A stretch of 64,000 nucleotides of DNA from positions 2,046,001-2,110,000 of the forward strand of contig NZ_AP024885.1 in assembly GCF_024346975.1 (NCBI RefSeq). The letters are read 5' to 3'. This document shows positions 30,860-38,781 of this stretch, one piece after another. The notes beneath the pieces were generated by a model. The model ran no database searches. It was not told the DNA's origin and saw only the letters and a program-made list of their open reading frames with translations. The first letter of the stretch is position 1; each line of letters starts with the position of its first letter. Origin of the DNA: Vibrio neonatus (GTDB lineage: Bacteria; Pseudomonadota; Gammaproteobacteria; Enterobacterales; Vibrionaceae). The position numbers and the translations under genes were made by a program.

Positions 30860-30904
30860 ACGGTGTCATATCAATAGTTTAGGCTATTGTATGGCACCGT
30901 TTTT
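30859..30904 (+). terminator. ssrA terminator supplied by the element
   Basis: AACGGTG pairs with CACCGTT, and an inner CAATAG/CTATTG extends the stem; TTTTTGT follows. It starts in the last bases of the att core, so it belongs to the inserted DNA. The original terminator is now on the far side at 34380-34406. Confidence 0.8.
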
Positions 30905-30912
30905 GTATGTGC

Positions 30913-30935
30913 AAGTGTCACACTTGGTGTCACAC
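30913..30935 (+). repeat. Candidate integrase arm site, left end
   Basis: AAGTGTCACACTTGGTGTC plus CAC: 21 of 23 bases match the repeat at 34248-34270 in the same orientation. It lies 53 bases inside the left core and contains two GTGTCAC units. Confidence 0.65.
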
Positions 30936-31032
30936 CTCCTCCCTTATTACCGTCCATATTTGCAGAGTTTGCATCCCAAAAACATGCTATTACGTGCGTA
31001 ATGCTCAGTTTTTCACGATCAACTCTATTCAA

Positions 31033-31071
31033 ATACAAGTCTATTTGTATAATGCGTTGTATAATTTATGT
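31033..31071 (+). promoter_or_regulatory. Possible operator and -10 box of the ImmA-PIN operon
   Basis: ATACAA (31033-31038) and TTGTAT (31045-31050) form an inverted repeat around six bases, just upstream of a TATAAT at about 31060. The first gene product has an XRE domain, so autoregulation at this site is plausible. Confidence 0.45.
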
Positions 31072-31097
31072 GTGGTAGCTAACTAGTTGAAAAGAAA

Positions 31098-32231
31098 ATG
31101 GCAGAGCAAGCTTTAATAAATCCAAGGATAGTTACTTGGGCTAGACATCGTGCTGGTCTGAGTGAGGATTCCCTTGCTCGAAAACTAAACGTCAAGAACG
31201 TTAAGAAAGTCATTGAATGGGAATCTGGCGAGTCTAGACCCACTTTCAAGCAAGCTCAAAACATAGCTAACATCACTAGTATCCCTTTTGGTTACCTGTT
31301 CTTACCTGAACCACCTCAAGAGGAACTTCCTATACCAGATCTACGAACTGTAGCGAATAGACATGTTGATGAAGTCTCTGTCGATATGAAAGAGATCATC
31401 AAACAGGTCATGTTAAAACAGGAATGGTATAGAGACTACCTTATCAAGCTTGAAGAACCCCGCTTACCTTTTATTGGCAAATATAACGTCAATGACTCTG
31501 TGTTTGATGTAGCCCAAGATATCCGAGATACACTTGGTGTTCCTCTACCACAAAAAGGAAGCTGGGAAGAATATCATCGAACGCTTATCAAAGGTGCCGA
31601 GCAAGCTCGTATATTAGTTATGAGAAGTGGCATCGTAGGGAATAACACTCATCGTAAGCTTCAAGTCTCTGAGTTTAGAGGTTTCGCTATTAGCGATGAT
31701 ATTGCCCCTGTTATTTTCATCAATAGCTCTGACGCACCCACTGCTAGACTTTTTACCCTCATTCACGAGCTAGCACATCTATGGATAGGCAGTAGTGGTA
31801 TATCCGACTTAGAGCATTCCCATGCTGAAGAAGAAAAGTTCTGTAATGCAGTTGCAGGAGAGTTTCTAGTACCACAAGAAGCTTTTCACCGTATTTGGAA
31901 CCCTGAGCTAGGTCTGGTTACAAACTTAACAGAAATAAATCGTCAGTTGCATGTTAGTAAGCTTGCAGCAGCCAAACGAGCATTAGACTGTCGAGTTATT
32001 GATGCTGAAACCTATTGGAAGTACTACCGAGCAGAACTTAACGCTTTTAGAAACCAAAAAGGCGGAAAGGGTGACTTTAATATAAATGCTGGAGCTAAGA
32101 ATAGTAAGCTTCTCTCTAGTGCAGTTGTAGCAGAAGCATTGAGCGGTAGAATGTTGCTTAGAGACGCTAGCAACCTACTCGGCATTAAGCCAAACAATAT
32201 AAAAACATATGCGAGAAAACTAGCTCTATGA
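31098..32231 (+). CDS. XRE-ImmA/IrrE metallopeptidase (antitoxin-like)
   Basis: A 377-residue protein with an N-terminal XRE helix-turn-helix (about residues 8-70, SLARKLNVKNVKKVIEWESG). A zinc peptidase domain of the ImmA/IrrE (COG2856) family follows, with FTLIHELAHLWIG at about 218-230 carrying HExxH and ending near residue 280. The C-terminal part is Lys- and Ala-rich with a helical end. Such proteins control mobile elements by cleaving repressors or act with toxins. The next gene, a PIN-domain protein, overlaps by four bases (ATGA), so the two form a pair. The ribosome site is weak. Confidence 0.88.
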   Translation: MAEQALINPRIVTWARHRAGLSEDSLARKLNVKNVKKVIEWESGESRPTFKQAQNIANITSIPFGYLFLPEPPQEELPIPDLRTVANRHVDEVSVDMKEIIKQVMLKQEWYRDYLIKLEEPRLPFIGKYNVNDSVFDVAQDIRDTLGVPLPQKGSWEEYHRTLIKGAEQARILVMRSGIVGNNTHRKLQVSEFRGFAISDDIAPVIFINSSDAPTARLFTLIHELAHLWIGSSGISDLEHSHAEEEKFCNAVAGEFLVPQEAFHRIWNPELGLVTNLTEINRQLHVSKLAAAKRALDCRVIDAETYWKYYRAELNAFRNQKGGKGDFNINAGAKNSKLLSSAVVAEALSGRMLLRDASNLLGIKPNNIKTYARKLAL

Positions 32232-32728
32232 ATTACCTGCTGGATGCAAACACCTTTATCGAAGCTAAAAACCGTTACTACTCGATGTCAATATGTCCTG
32301 GCTATTGGCAATGGATCTTACAGTCTAATGCACAAGCAGGTGTAGCGAGCATCGGTTTTATAAAGGATGAGTTAACAAATGGTAATGACGAACTAGCTCA
32401 GTGGGCGAAAGATAACCCGCATTTATTCATTGCTAATGATGATCAACCAACGCAAATAGCATATACGCAAGTAGTCCAGCATGTTATGACACTAACTCAA
32501 ATGAAAAATGGCGCACAAGCTGAGTTTCTTCGAGGTGCAGATCCATGGCTTATCGCTAAAGCAATGACTACTGGCGCAAAAATAGTGACGCACGAGAAGC
32601 TTGACCGCAATATTAAACGCAAGATCCTTATTCCTAACGTTTGTGAACATTTTAGAGTTGAGTACATCGACACTTTTGAGTTGCTTCATGAACTTGAAGC
32701 TCAGTTTGTGATGGTTCCTGCCGCCTAG
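32228..32728 (+). CDS. PIN-domain protein (DUF4411), probable toxin
   Basis: A 166-residue PIN-like protein that starts MNYLLDANTFIEAKNRYY. The early Asp in LLDAN, the Glu in IKDEL, and the Asp in GADPWLIAKA with VTHEKLD match the acidic metal-binding residues of PIN ribonucleases. The arrangement is that of the DUF4411 family. It is translationally coupled to the XRE-ImmA gene. Known family context suggests an RNase toxin with the upstream protein as its antitoxin, but I cannot test activity from sequence. Confidence 0.82.
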   Translation: MNYLLDANTFIEAKNRYYSMSICPGYWQWILQSNAQAGVASIGFIKDELTNGNDELAQWAKDNPHLFIANDDQPTQIAYTQVVQHVMTLTQMKNGAQAEFLRGADPWLIAKAMTTGAKIVTHEKLDRNIKRKILIPNVCEHFRVEYIDTFELLHELEAQFVMVPAA

Positions 32729-32827
32729 TCTCATCATTACTAGGTGAATAGCTGAGATCAAGTAGCTTGTTGTCATTAAACCCTAGCTGTTTGTTGATCA
32801 CTTAATTTAGCACGCCTAAAGGGTTCA

Positions 32828-33142
32828 TCATTTCACTCCCTTGTTGAACCTACGCCATGTGGAGATAGATACTCCCGCCAGTTTGCACGCTTCTATTTGA
32901 GATAGCTTGTTTTCATCTATCAGCTTGTTGGCTTTCAAGCATTTATCCACGGTCTCCTGAGTTTGTTGCTTACCTTTAAACTTGTCCTTGTGCTGCGAAA
33001 TACCCTCAGCTTGGCGACGACGACGGTCTTCATAATCCTTTGATGCCATAGCAGCAAGAATATCTAGCATCATACTATTGATACCTTTCAATACAGCTTT
33101 CATAACGTCGTTGGTTAGTTCATCTGATACTGGTGACAACAC
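32828..33142 (-). pseudogene. Serine recombinase, C-terminal fragment
   Basis: About 104 codons matching only the C-terminal half of a small serine recombinase. They carry the long helix NSMMLDILAAMASKDYEDRR, the basic KDKFKGKQQTQETVDK region and the DNA-binding helix-turn-helix ACKLAGVSISTWRRF. The catalytic Ser domain that should precede it is missing. In-frame stops lie about 28 bases upstream of the GTG at 33142, so no longer reading exists. The lost N-terminus ends at the same spot where the neighbouring integrase loses its C-terminus, so one deletion probably broke both genes. Confidence 0.75.
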
Positions 33143-33158
33143 CTCATAGTTTGTTGAA

Positions 33159-34256
33159 TTATATAACTATTAAGTGTCTAGGGAAGTGGGGTCTTACCAC
33201 AGCCTTGCAGCCTCTAAGCTCATTACACAAAGCAGTTTGCAGAAAGCGTTCATTGAACCACCGAGATGCATTTTTACCGTATCCATCTCTGGAAAATGAC
33301 AGCTCAGGCATCAAGCGCTCATACCCTTGAGCTTTTAGATCATCGGTGTACTCAAGCAAATCTGCCTCAAGTATCTTTGGGTGGATAGGAACATAACGAA
33401 CCGAACTAGGTGTTTTGACTCTCTGATCCTCTCGCTCATCAGTCACCTTAAAACACCAAATATTTTCATGCAGGTGGATGTCATTAAGATACAACTGACA
33501 CACCTCATTCAACCTCATACCTGAATACATACCAATGAGCGCTAGCCATTGATAGTATTCTCTTTTTTGCATCCCACGGATAGCACCAAAACTGGCTTCT
33601 CGTGACTTATTTAGAACAACTAAGGCTTGTGCTACACGCTGCTCTTGCGCTCTCCTGGAGGCCTTGAGAGACATCCTTTCGAACGGGTTGATAGGTGAAT
33701 AACTGTGACGAACTAGCCATTTCCAGATATACCCGTACAACTGAAGATGTTTATTCACTGTCGCTGCTGCTAAACCTTTTGATAAAAGGGCGTTTTTTAT
33801 CTTGTTAGCTAACTGCCTAAGGTCTGAGGAATGATAACTTTCAAGATCAGATGCCTTGGGTATCCATGTATAAAGTAGCTGGATCTTTCGAAGAGCATCT
33901 TCTTCACTTTTGTTAGTCCATACCCTTTCCAGTCTTTTTTGAACCAACCATTCATCAATACATTTAGATAGTTTGAACCGAACCGTTCTGGCTTTGCGCT
34001 TTGAACGACCTGATAACGTTTTACCATCACGAGTAGAGGTATGAATGCTCTTGATCTTCTCAACTGCAAGAACTGCATCTAGGGCTTCATCTGAGGAAAA
34101 ATAATGATGAACCTCGTTATCTATCAAAGCCGATAGATAACTGGCTTTTCGTTTACATTTTGTTTTGAGAGAAGTCCGAACCGAACGGTTCTCGACTAAT
34201 GAACTTTGTAGTTTACTCTGTGCGTAATACACACTATTTCGTTTTAAAAGTGTCAC
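33159..34256 (-). pseudogene. Tyrosine integrase lacking its C-terminal Tyr
   Basis: A 365-codon integrase from a GTG at 34256. It has an N-terminal arm-type region, a core-binding domain (residues about 100-200) and the first catalytic Arg in MYSGMRLNEVCQL at about 242. The late box reads RPHFPRHL, the HxxR-H motif, but the frame ends five residues later. The following helix and the nucleophilic Tyr, normally another 40-60 residues, are absent. It should not be able to cut DNA. It lies at the end away from ssrA, with its start 77 bases from the right core. Confidence 0.8.
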
Positions 34257-34270
34257 AGTTGGTGTCCCAC
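34248..34270 (+). repeat. Candidate integrase arm site, right end
   Basis: AAGTGTCACAGTTGGTGTC plus CCAC's first bases: 21 of 23 bases match 30913-30935, same orientation. It overlaps the integrase start and lies 62 bases from the right core. A GAGACACC complement-like copy sits just beyond at about 34292. Confidence 0.65.
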
Positions 34271-34332
34271 ATACAGTAAAAGTGAGACACCGCTTCCCCT
34301 AAGTCAGCCATAAATGCCTGACAAAATGACAG

Positions 34333-34379
34333 TTTTCGGACGCGGGTTCAACTCCCGCCAGCCCACCAATCGATTGGAA
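34333..34379 (+). repeat. att core, right copy
   Basis: Forty-seven bases repeating the ssrA 3' end with one T missing. No other copy was seen in the rest of the window. Confidence 0.92.
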
Positions 34380-34406
34380 CGGGACATCTCAGGATGTCCC
34401 GTTTTT
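34380..34406 (+). terminator. Displaced original ssrA terminator
   Basis: CGGGACATC pairs with GATGTCCCG around a short loop, then TTTTTGT. It follows the right core directly, as a terminator would follow ssrA before insertion. Confidence 0.8.
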
Positions 34407-34748
34407 GTATCTAAAGCCTTGTTTTACATAGTATTACAACCCTAATTCAACTAATCCAATCCCACCGAGCCCCGCTCCCTTTGTTCCCCATTGTATTCCC
34501 CTCTACTCATTGCTAATTTCTTTGGGGGATTACCCTAGAGCTACCTCCTCCCTTTCTGATACAAAAATCAGTTCGAAAATCTTCAAAACCTATTCAAATC
34601 ATCACCCTTCCTCATAACTAAAGTAGTAATGATTACTTTAGGTTACAAAAACCTCTAAAATTTAGATTTGTGAGTAATTAAAGTTACACAATTTGAAATT
34701 CAGCACCTTTATGAGTAAAATAGTGCACATAAAGATCTGGAGATAGCT
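34407..34748 (+). promoter_or_regulatory. hipA upstream region with palindromic operator candidate
   Basis: No gene is visible. CTAAAGTA (34618-34625) and TACTTTAG (34634-34641) form a perfect inverted repeat with an eight-base centre, about 110 bases before the hipA ATG. TGGAGATAG before the ATG at 34749 is a usable ribosome site. The palindrome is a candidate binding site for the HipB-type protein. Confidence 0.5.
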
Positions 34749-36098
34749 ATGGAATCACTCACTATACAAGCTTACATACTAGAGCAATGGACTGATATAG
34801 CTTGTGTTACCTTCCCTAAAAGTAATGAAGGCAACTTCATAACCACAGAAGTTCATTACCTAAACGAATATGCTATAGAAAACTTCGAGAAAGATGACAA
34901 CCATGCCGTTTCACTTAATCACCCTGTTAATTTCTTCTTTGACGATAAAGGGCGCTCAGGGTGGCTGAGGTTTCTCGATGACATAATACCGAGTGGAGCG
35001 AGTAGACGTTACTGGGTCAAGCAACTGGATATTGGAGATCTAGCTATTGACCAGCAAGATTTCATCCTTTTGAAGTATGGAACTATCTCTCCAGTTGGTA
35101 ATTTGAGAATAAAGGAATCACTACCAAAGCGGACTGAAAAATCAGATTCACTGTCCTTTACCCTTAATGATGTAATCGATAGAGCTAGTGATTTTTTAGA
35201 TTACGCACAAGAAAGGGGAGCTGCAGCTGGAGGGGCTACTGGTGCAGGAGGTGAAGCTCCAAAACTACTACTGCGTTACTCCCCAAAAGGGCAAATCTGG
35301 ATTGACAGTTATCAAGATGACGTTACTAATCAAGATTTATATTATCTAGTAAAGTATCCGCGAGGATCTAGAGGGAAAACTGACAGCAATATTTTACGAG
35401 CTGAATATTGTTACTATCATGAGTTAACAAGCATGGGAATCGATACTATTCCAATAGAATCGATGCGATTAGAAGAAGGCGAAAATTACCCTTCTCTCTG
35501 GTTACCAAGATTTGATATCTATGTAGATGATAAGCAACACATGCAGCGCTATGCCATGGAGTCGGTTTACTCAATTTTAAATAAAGGACCAGGTAGCCTT
35601 CTTGACCATGAGGATACTATTAGACAACTGATTGATAAAATTATAAATAGTCATATGGTTACTGAACAAGGCTATCAATTTAACATCCAAGAATTTGTTA
35701 TTGAATGGGTAAAAAGGGACTTACTCAATATCATATTTGGCAATAGCGATAACCATGGTAGAAATACTTCTTTCATCAAAAAAGAAGGTTATATAAAACT
35801 TGCTCCAGTCTATGATTTTGCTCCAATGAAAGCAGACCCAGAAGGAATACCTAGAGCTACCAAGTGGGAATCACCTTTAGAGGTAGGAGGTGAGTATGAT
35901 TTTGACGGTATCGCGACTTCACTGTCAGATTTAGTTCCTAAAGAGACTCTATTAAAAGAACTTAAAGCGCTTGCACAAAACTGTCTTACTTTAAAAGAAA
36001 GGTTAGAAGAAAGAGGAACACCAAAGCAGATTTTGGATATGCCTGGTATAGGTATGGATTTCATTGCGGCAAAACTTGGTAAATGGGGGCTGATATGA
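34749..36098 (+). CDS. hipA: HipA-family serine/threonine kinase toxin
   Basis: A 449-residue HipA-like kinase; the founding member phosphorylates glutamyl-tRNA synthetase and causes persistence. Visible motifs are GGEAPKLLLRY at about residue 170 (ATP-binding Lys), the catalytic loop FGNSDNHGRNTSF at about 332-344, and LAPVYDFAPM at about 354 with the metal-binding Asp. The N-terminal subdomain is longer and less conserved than in E. coli HipA. The stop overlaps the start of the next gene, an XRE protein. Toxin before antitoxin is the reverse of classic hipBA. Confidence 0.88.
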   Translation: MESLTIQAYILEQWTDIACVTFPKSNEGNFITTEVHYLNEYAIENFEKDDNHAVSLNHPVNFFFDDKGRSGWLRFLDDIIPSGASRRYWVKQLDIGDLAIDQQDFILLKYGTISPVGNLRIKESLPKRTEKSDSLSFTLNDVIDRASDFLDYAQERGAAAGGATGAGGEAPKLLLRYSPKGQIWIDSYQDDVTNQDLYYLVKYPRGSRGKTDSNILRAEYCYYHELTSMGIDTIPIESMRLEEGENYPSLWLPRFDIYVDDKQHMQRYAMESVYSILNKGPGSLLDHEDTIRQLIDKIINSHMVTEQGYQFNIQEFVIEWVKRDLLNIIFGNSDNHGRNTSFIKKEGYIKLAPVYDFAPMKADPEGIPRATKWESPLEVGGEYDFDGIATSLSDLVPKETLLKELKALAQNCLTLKERLEERGTPKQILDMPGIGMDFIAAKLGKWGLI

Positions 36099-36598
36099 GT
36101 TCTAACACTGACAGTTTAAACCGATTAGATCGGCTTTCTCTAAACACTTCGGCAGAATCTGTGCATGATGCAATCTCCCGACTTCGTTTGAATAAAGAAC
36201 ACTTAAGTACGGCAATTACAATACCAAAAGAGCATGCTCAAACCTCGATTGGTCAGATTGAAAAAGTGGCAAAGCGTACGCCTAAAAACGTACAACCAAT
36301 ATCAGTATCAGAAAGAAAATATAAGATAAATAGAGTTATTAGATCGTTGCTTATGAACGAACTAACACAAGGATTAGCTCTCAAGGAGCTTAGGATAAAC
36401 GTGTTAGGTGTCAAACAAGATACTTTTGCCAAAATGGTTGGGGTTTCCAGAAAAACTATATCTGAGATTGAGAATGATCGAGGTACTTTCAAAACTGATA
36501 TTCTCGATAAAGTATTCAAGCCGTTTGGACTAAAAGTAGGGCTAGTACCTGTATCGACTAACCTACTAAATTTAGCACTTAGCAGCCATGACGACTAA
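36095..36598 (+). CDS. XRE antitoxin of the HipA module
   Basis: A 167-residue protein from the ATG at 36095, which overlaps the hipA stop as ATGA; the in-frame ATG at 36083 is less likely. The helix-turn-helix is C-terminal (about residues 100-160, GVKQDTFAKMVGVSRKTISEIENDRG), unlike ordinary HipB of about 90 residues. The first 90 residues are a polar helical extension of unknown role, perhaps the part that blocks the kinase. Coupled translation fits a toxin-antitoxin pair. Confidence 0.82.
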   Translation: MSSNTDSLNRLDRLSLNTSAESVHDAISRLRLNKEHLSTAITIPKEHAQTSIGQIEKVAKRTPKNVQPISVSERKYKINRVIRSLLMNELTQGLALKELRINVLGVKQDTFAKMVGVSRKTISEIENDRGTFKTDILDKVFKPFGLKVGLVPVSTNLLNLALSSHDD

Positions 36599-36798
36599 AT
36601 GTTGAGATATAAACAAAGCTTAAATTTTGATGTTATTATTCAATAGACCATTATGAGTACGATCCGTTACATTAAAGGTGAAAAACCTATTTAGTGAGTG
36701 GTTTTAGTTACACAGATAAATTTTTAACAATGATATATGCTGCTTTTATCAAGCGAGAAAAAATCATTAGATTTTCAGAAAAAAGATACAACCAGTTC

Positions 36799-36846
36799 GG
36801 TTGGCTTTAATTCTAATAGGAAAGCATATCGAAATTAAAGCTAACC
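36799..36846. repeat. Inverted repeat downstream of hipB
   Basis: GGTTGGCTTTAATT and its near-complement (36832-36846) form a 14-15 base stem with one mismatch and a 19-base loop. It lies eight bases before the IS end at 36855. No T-run follows, so it is not a standard terminator. Confidence 0.6.
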
Positions 36847-36854
36847 AAATTACC

Positions 36855-37086
36855 GAGGCTGTAACAGATTCTGTGTAATTGCCATTTAGTTAATGTGCTT
36901 TTCGAGACGTTCCTCGAACTCGATAATAAACCGACTCATACCCTGACGCCAGTTTTGAATGGGCATCGTCCATTTCTTGCTGGCGTCTTTGATCGCTAGG
37001 TATACCATTTTCGTTGCAGCCTCATCGTTTGGGAAGATCTTCCGCTTTTTTAGTGCTTTACGTATCACGCTGTTGAGAGATTCAAA
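36855..37086 (-). mobile_element. IS256-family remnant (3' end)
   Basis: Terminal inverted repeat GAGGCTGTAACAGATTCTGT followed by GTAATTGCC at 36855-36883 borders the last 66 codons of an IS256-type transposase on the minus strand. The rest of the element is missing; no second terminal repeat was found at the other edge near 37086. Confidence 0.75.
36886..37086 (-). pseudogene. IS256-family transposase, C-terminal fragment
   Basis: The reading ESLNSVIRKALKKRKIFP then NDEAATKMVYLAIKDASKKW and TMPIQNWRQGMSRFIIEFEE is the conserved C-terminal end of IS256-type (mutator-like) transposases, ending LEKHIN. The DDE catalytic domain is absent. The open frame continues 32 codons upstream to 37182, but that part does not resemble a transposase and is probably other DNA joined at about 37086. 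Confidence 0.82.
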
Positions 37087-37171
37087 CAAAAAATGAGAGC
37101 AACGGCATTCTTGATGAAGAAGATTGGTAATATCGTAATTTCCCAAGTGTATAAAATCAAAAATCAACATT

Positions 37172-37251
37172 TTAATGCGCATACAAAAGAATCATTACCA
37201 CACTTTTATGCGCATAAAAGTGTGGTATAGAAACACAAATAAGCGCATTAA
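37172..37251. promoter_or_regulatory. Perfect 32-bp palindrome with flanking half sites before the AAA ATPase
   Basis: Bases 37196-37227 form a perfect palindrome centred on TTTTATGCGCATAAAA (37204-37219) with outer arms TACCACAC. Related copies flank it: TTAATGCGCATA (37172-37183) and GCGCATTAA (37243-37251). It lies 72 bases before the ATPase ATG. It can act as an operator for a dimeric regulator or form a cruciform; no T-run follows, so it is not a terminator. Confidence 0.72.
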
Positions 37252-37298
37252 TATGGTAGAGTGAGATTAAGCGTAACCAAAAATACGGGCAATATGGT

Positions 37299-38630
37299 AT
37301 GAAGCGATCAATCTTAGACAAACTGCTGAGCTGGAAAAATAAACCATCAAGAAAGCCACTCTTGATCGATGGTGCCAGACAGACGGGTAAAACTTATCTG
37401 TTACAGGAACTACTAGGTCAAAATTTTAACAAGGTGATAAGAATTGATTTCTTAGAAGAGCCGCAATTCAGAGAAGCATTTTCTAACTCTCTAAATCCTG
37501 ACGATATCATTACCAATATTGAACTATTAACGGGAGAGGTATTTAACCTCGCTACTGATCTACTGATCCTCGATGAGATAGGTGAGTGTCCAAAAGCGGT
37601 CACTGCCTTGAAGTATTTTGCCGAAAAAGCACCCCAAGCTTATATCGCTGCAAGTGGCTCTAACATTGGCTTACTTACATCCTTTCCTGTCGGTAAGGTT
37701 GAACAACACAACTTAAGACCATTAACGTTTAAAGAGTTTCTATGGGCAAGTGAAGAAAAGCCACTCATTAAAGCATTTGAGCAGCAAATGAACTCTGAAG
37801 TTGCGCATACAAAGCTATTCGATCTGCTTACTGATTATTACTTTGTGGGTGGAATGCCCGAAGCTGTTGATGCGTGGTTTACTCATTCAGACAGGAGTAT
37901 CATTGAACGAACGGAGCTTGTTTCAGACGTTCACAGCAACTTAATTCAAGGTTACTTACGAGACTTTGGCAAATACTCGGATAAAGTCGATGCCACACTT
38001 ATAGAGTCCGTATTCAGAAACATTCCTTCACAGTTATCGTCAGTATTTGATGATTCAGTAAAACGTTTCAAGTTTAAAGGCGTCCATCAGCGTAAATCTC
38101 GATATGCTGAATACGAAAGTGCCATTACATGGCTACATAAATGCAGGCTAACCTTGAAGAATTACCCTATAGATGGGCAACCTAGATCGCCCTTATCAGC
38201 CTATCAAAAAGAGAATGCTATAAAGCTGTTTCTATTTGATGTAGGACTACTTAATCACATGCTCACGACAAGTTACCGTGAAATAAAGCAACAGGGGTAC
38301 GAATACAAAGGCTACGTTGCTGAAAACTTTGTTCAACAAGAACTTGCAGCACTAGGCTACGAACCGACTTTTTCATGGGGGGATGCTAGAGCTGAGATTG
38401 AGTTTGTCATTGCCGATGAGGTTGGTCGTATAATTCCTATAGAAGTAAAGAGCGGCAAAAGGACTCGTGCTAGGTCACTGCAATCCTATATAACGAAGTG
38501 TAAGCCACACAAGACAATCAAGTTAACAGGAACACAAGGCTCCAATGCACTAGAGCAAGACAATGTTGTAATGCCTTTGTATTACACACAATACTTGAAC
38601 GATCACCTTAAGGTTCCGATAGAGAATTAA
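37299..38630 (+). CDS. AAA ATPase with DUF4143 domain
   Basis: A 443-residue ATP-binding protein. Walker A is DGARQTGKTYLL at about residues 25-36, Walker B is LLILDEIGECP at about 89-99, and FVGGMPEAV at about 180 is a family mark. The C-terminal DUF4143 part has EIEFVIADEVG and PIEVKSGKRT, an arrangement like the acidic-x-Lys nuclease core (PD-(D/E)xK). Proteins of this type are common, poorly understood and often found in defence or mobile contexts. It stands alone between an IS remnant and an exporter, behind an unusual palindrome. Confidence 0.85.
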   Translation: MKRSILDKLLSWKNKPSRKPLLIDGARQTGKTYLLQELLGQNFNKVIRIDFLEEPQFREAFSNSLNPDDIITNIELLTGEVFNLATDLLILDEIGECPKAVTALKYFAEKAPQAYIAASGSNIGLLTSFPVGKVEQHNLRPLTFKEFLWASEEKPLIKAFEQQMNSEVAHTKLFDLLTDYYFVGGMPEAVDAWFTHSDRSIIERTELVSDVHSNLIQGYLRDFGKYSDKVDATLIESVFRNIPSQLSSVFDDSVKRFKFKGVHQRKSRYAEYESAITWLHKCRLTLKNYPIDGQPRSPLSAYQKENAIKLFLFDVGLLNHMLTTSYREIKQQGYEYKGYVAENFVQQELAALGYEPTFSWGDARAEIEFVIADEVGRIIPIEVKSGKRTRARSLQSYITKCKPHKTIKLTGTQGSNALEQDNVVMPLYYTQYLNDHLKVPIEN

Positions 38631-38781
38631 CCATACTTTATTGCATCATGCTATATGGAGGCACAAGTTGGTGGAATTGGAACAGATAGATCAGGTGCCA
38701 TGATGTTCTTATCCGAAGCTAATTGGACTAGATGTTGCTGACGTTGAATTGCGATATTTTGACCAATTTCCAACCTTAATT

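Larger units (their letters stand above)
30812..34379. mobile_element. 3.5 kb integrative element in the 3' end of ssrA
   Basis: Bounded by direct repeats of the ssrA 3' end: 48 bases at 30812-30859 and 47 bases at 34333-34379 that differ by one missing T. The unit from repeat to repeat is 3521 bases. It contains a terminator for ssrA, an XRE/ImmA metallopeptidase gene, a PIN-domain gene, a serine-recombinase fragment and a truncated tyrosine integrase. Two 23-base repeats lie 53-62 bases inside the ends. ssrA is a well-known insertion site for genomic islands, including VPI-1 of V. cholerae. With both recombinases damaged, this copy is probably stuck unless helped in trans. Confidence 0.88.

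Noticed and set aside
36599..36798. Possible small gene between hipB and the IS remnant
   Set aside because: Short frames with frequent stops and no ribosome site.
37196..37227. Palindrome as a terminator for the IS remnant or an upstream gene
   Set aside because: No T-run on either side and no gene ends at it.
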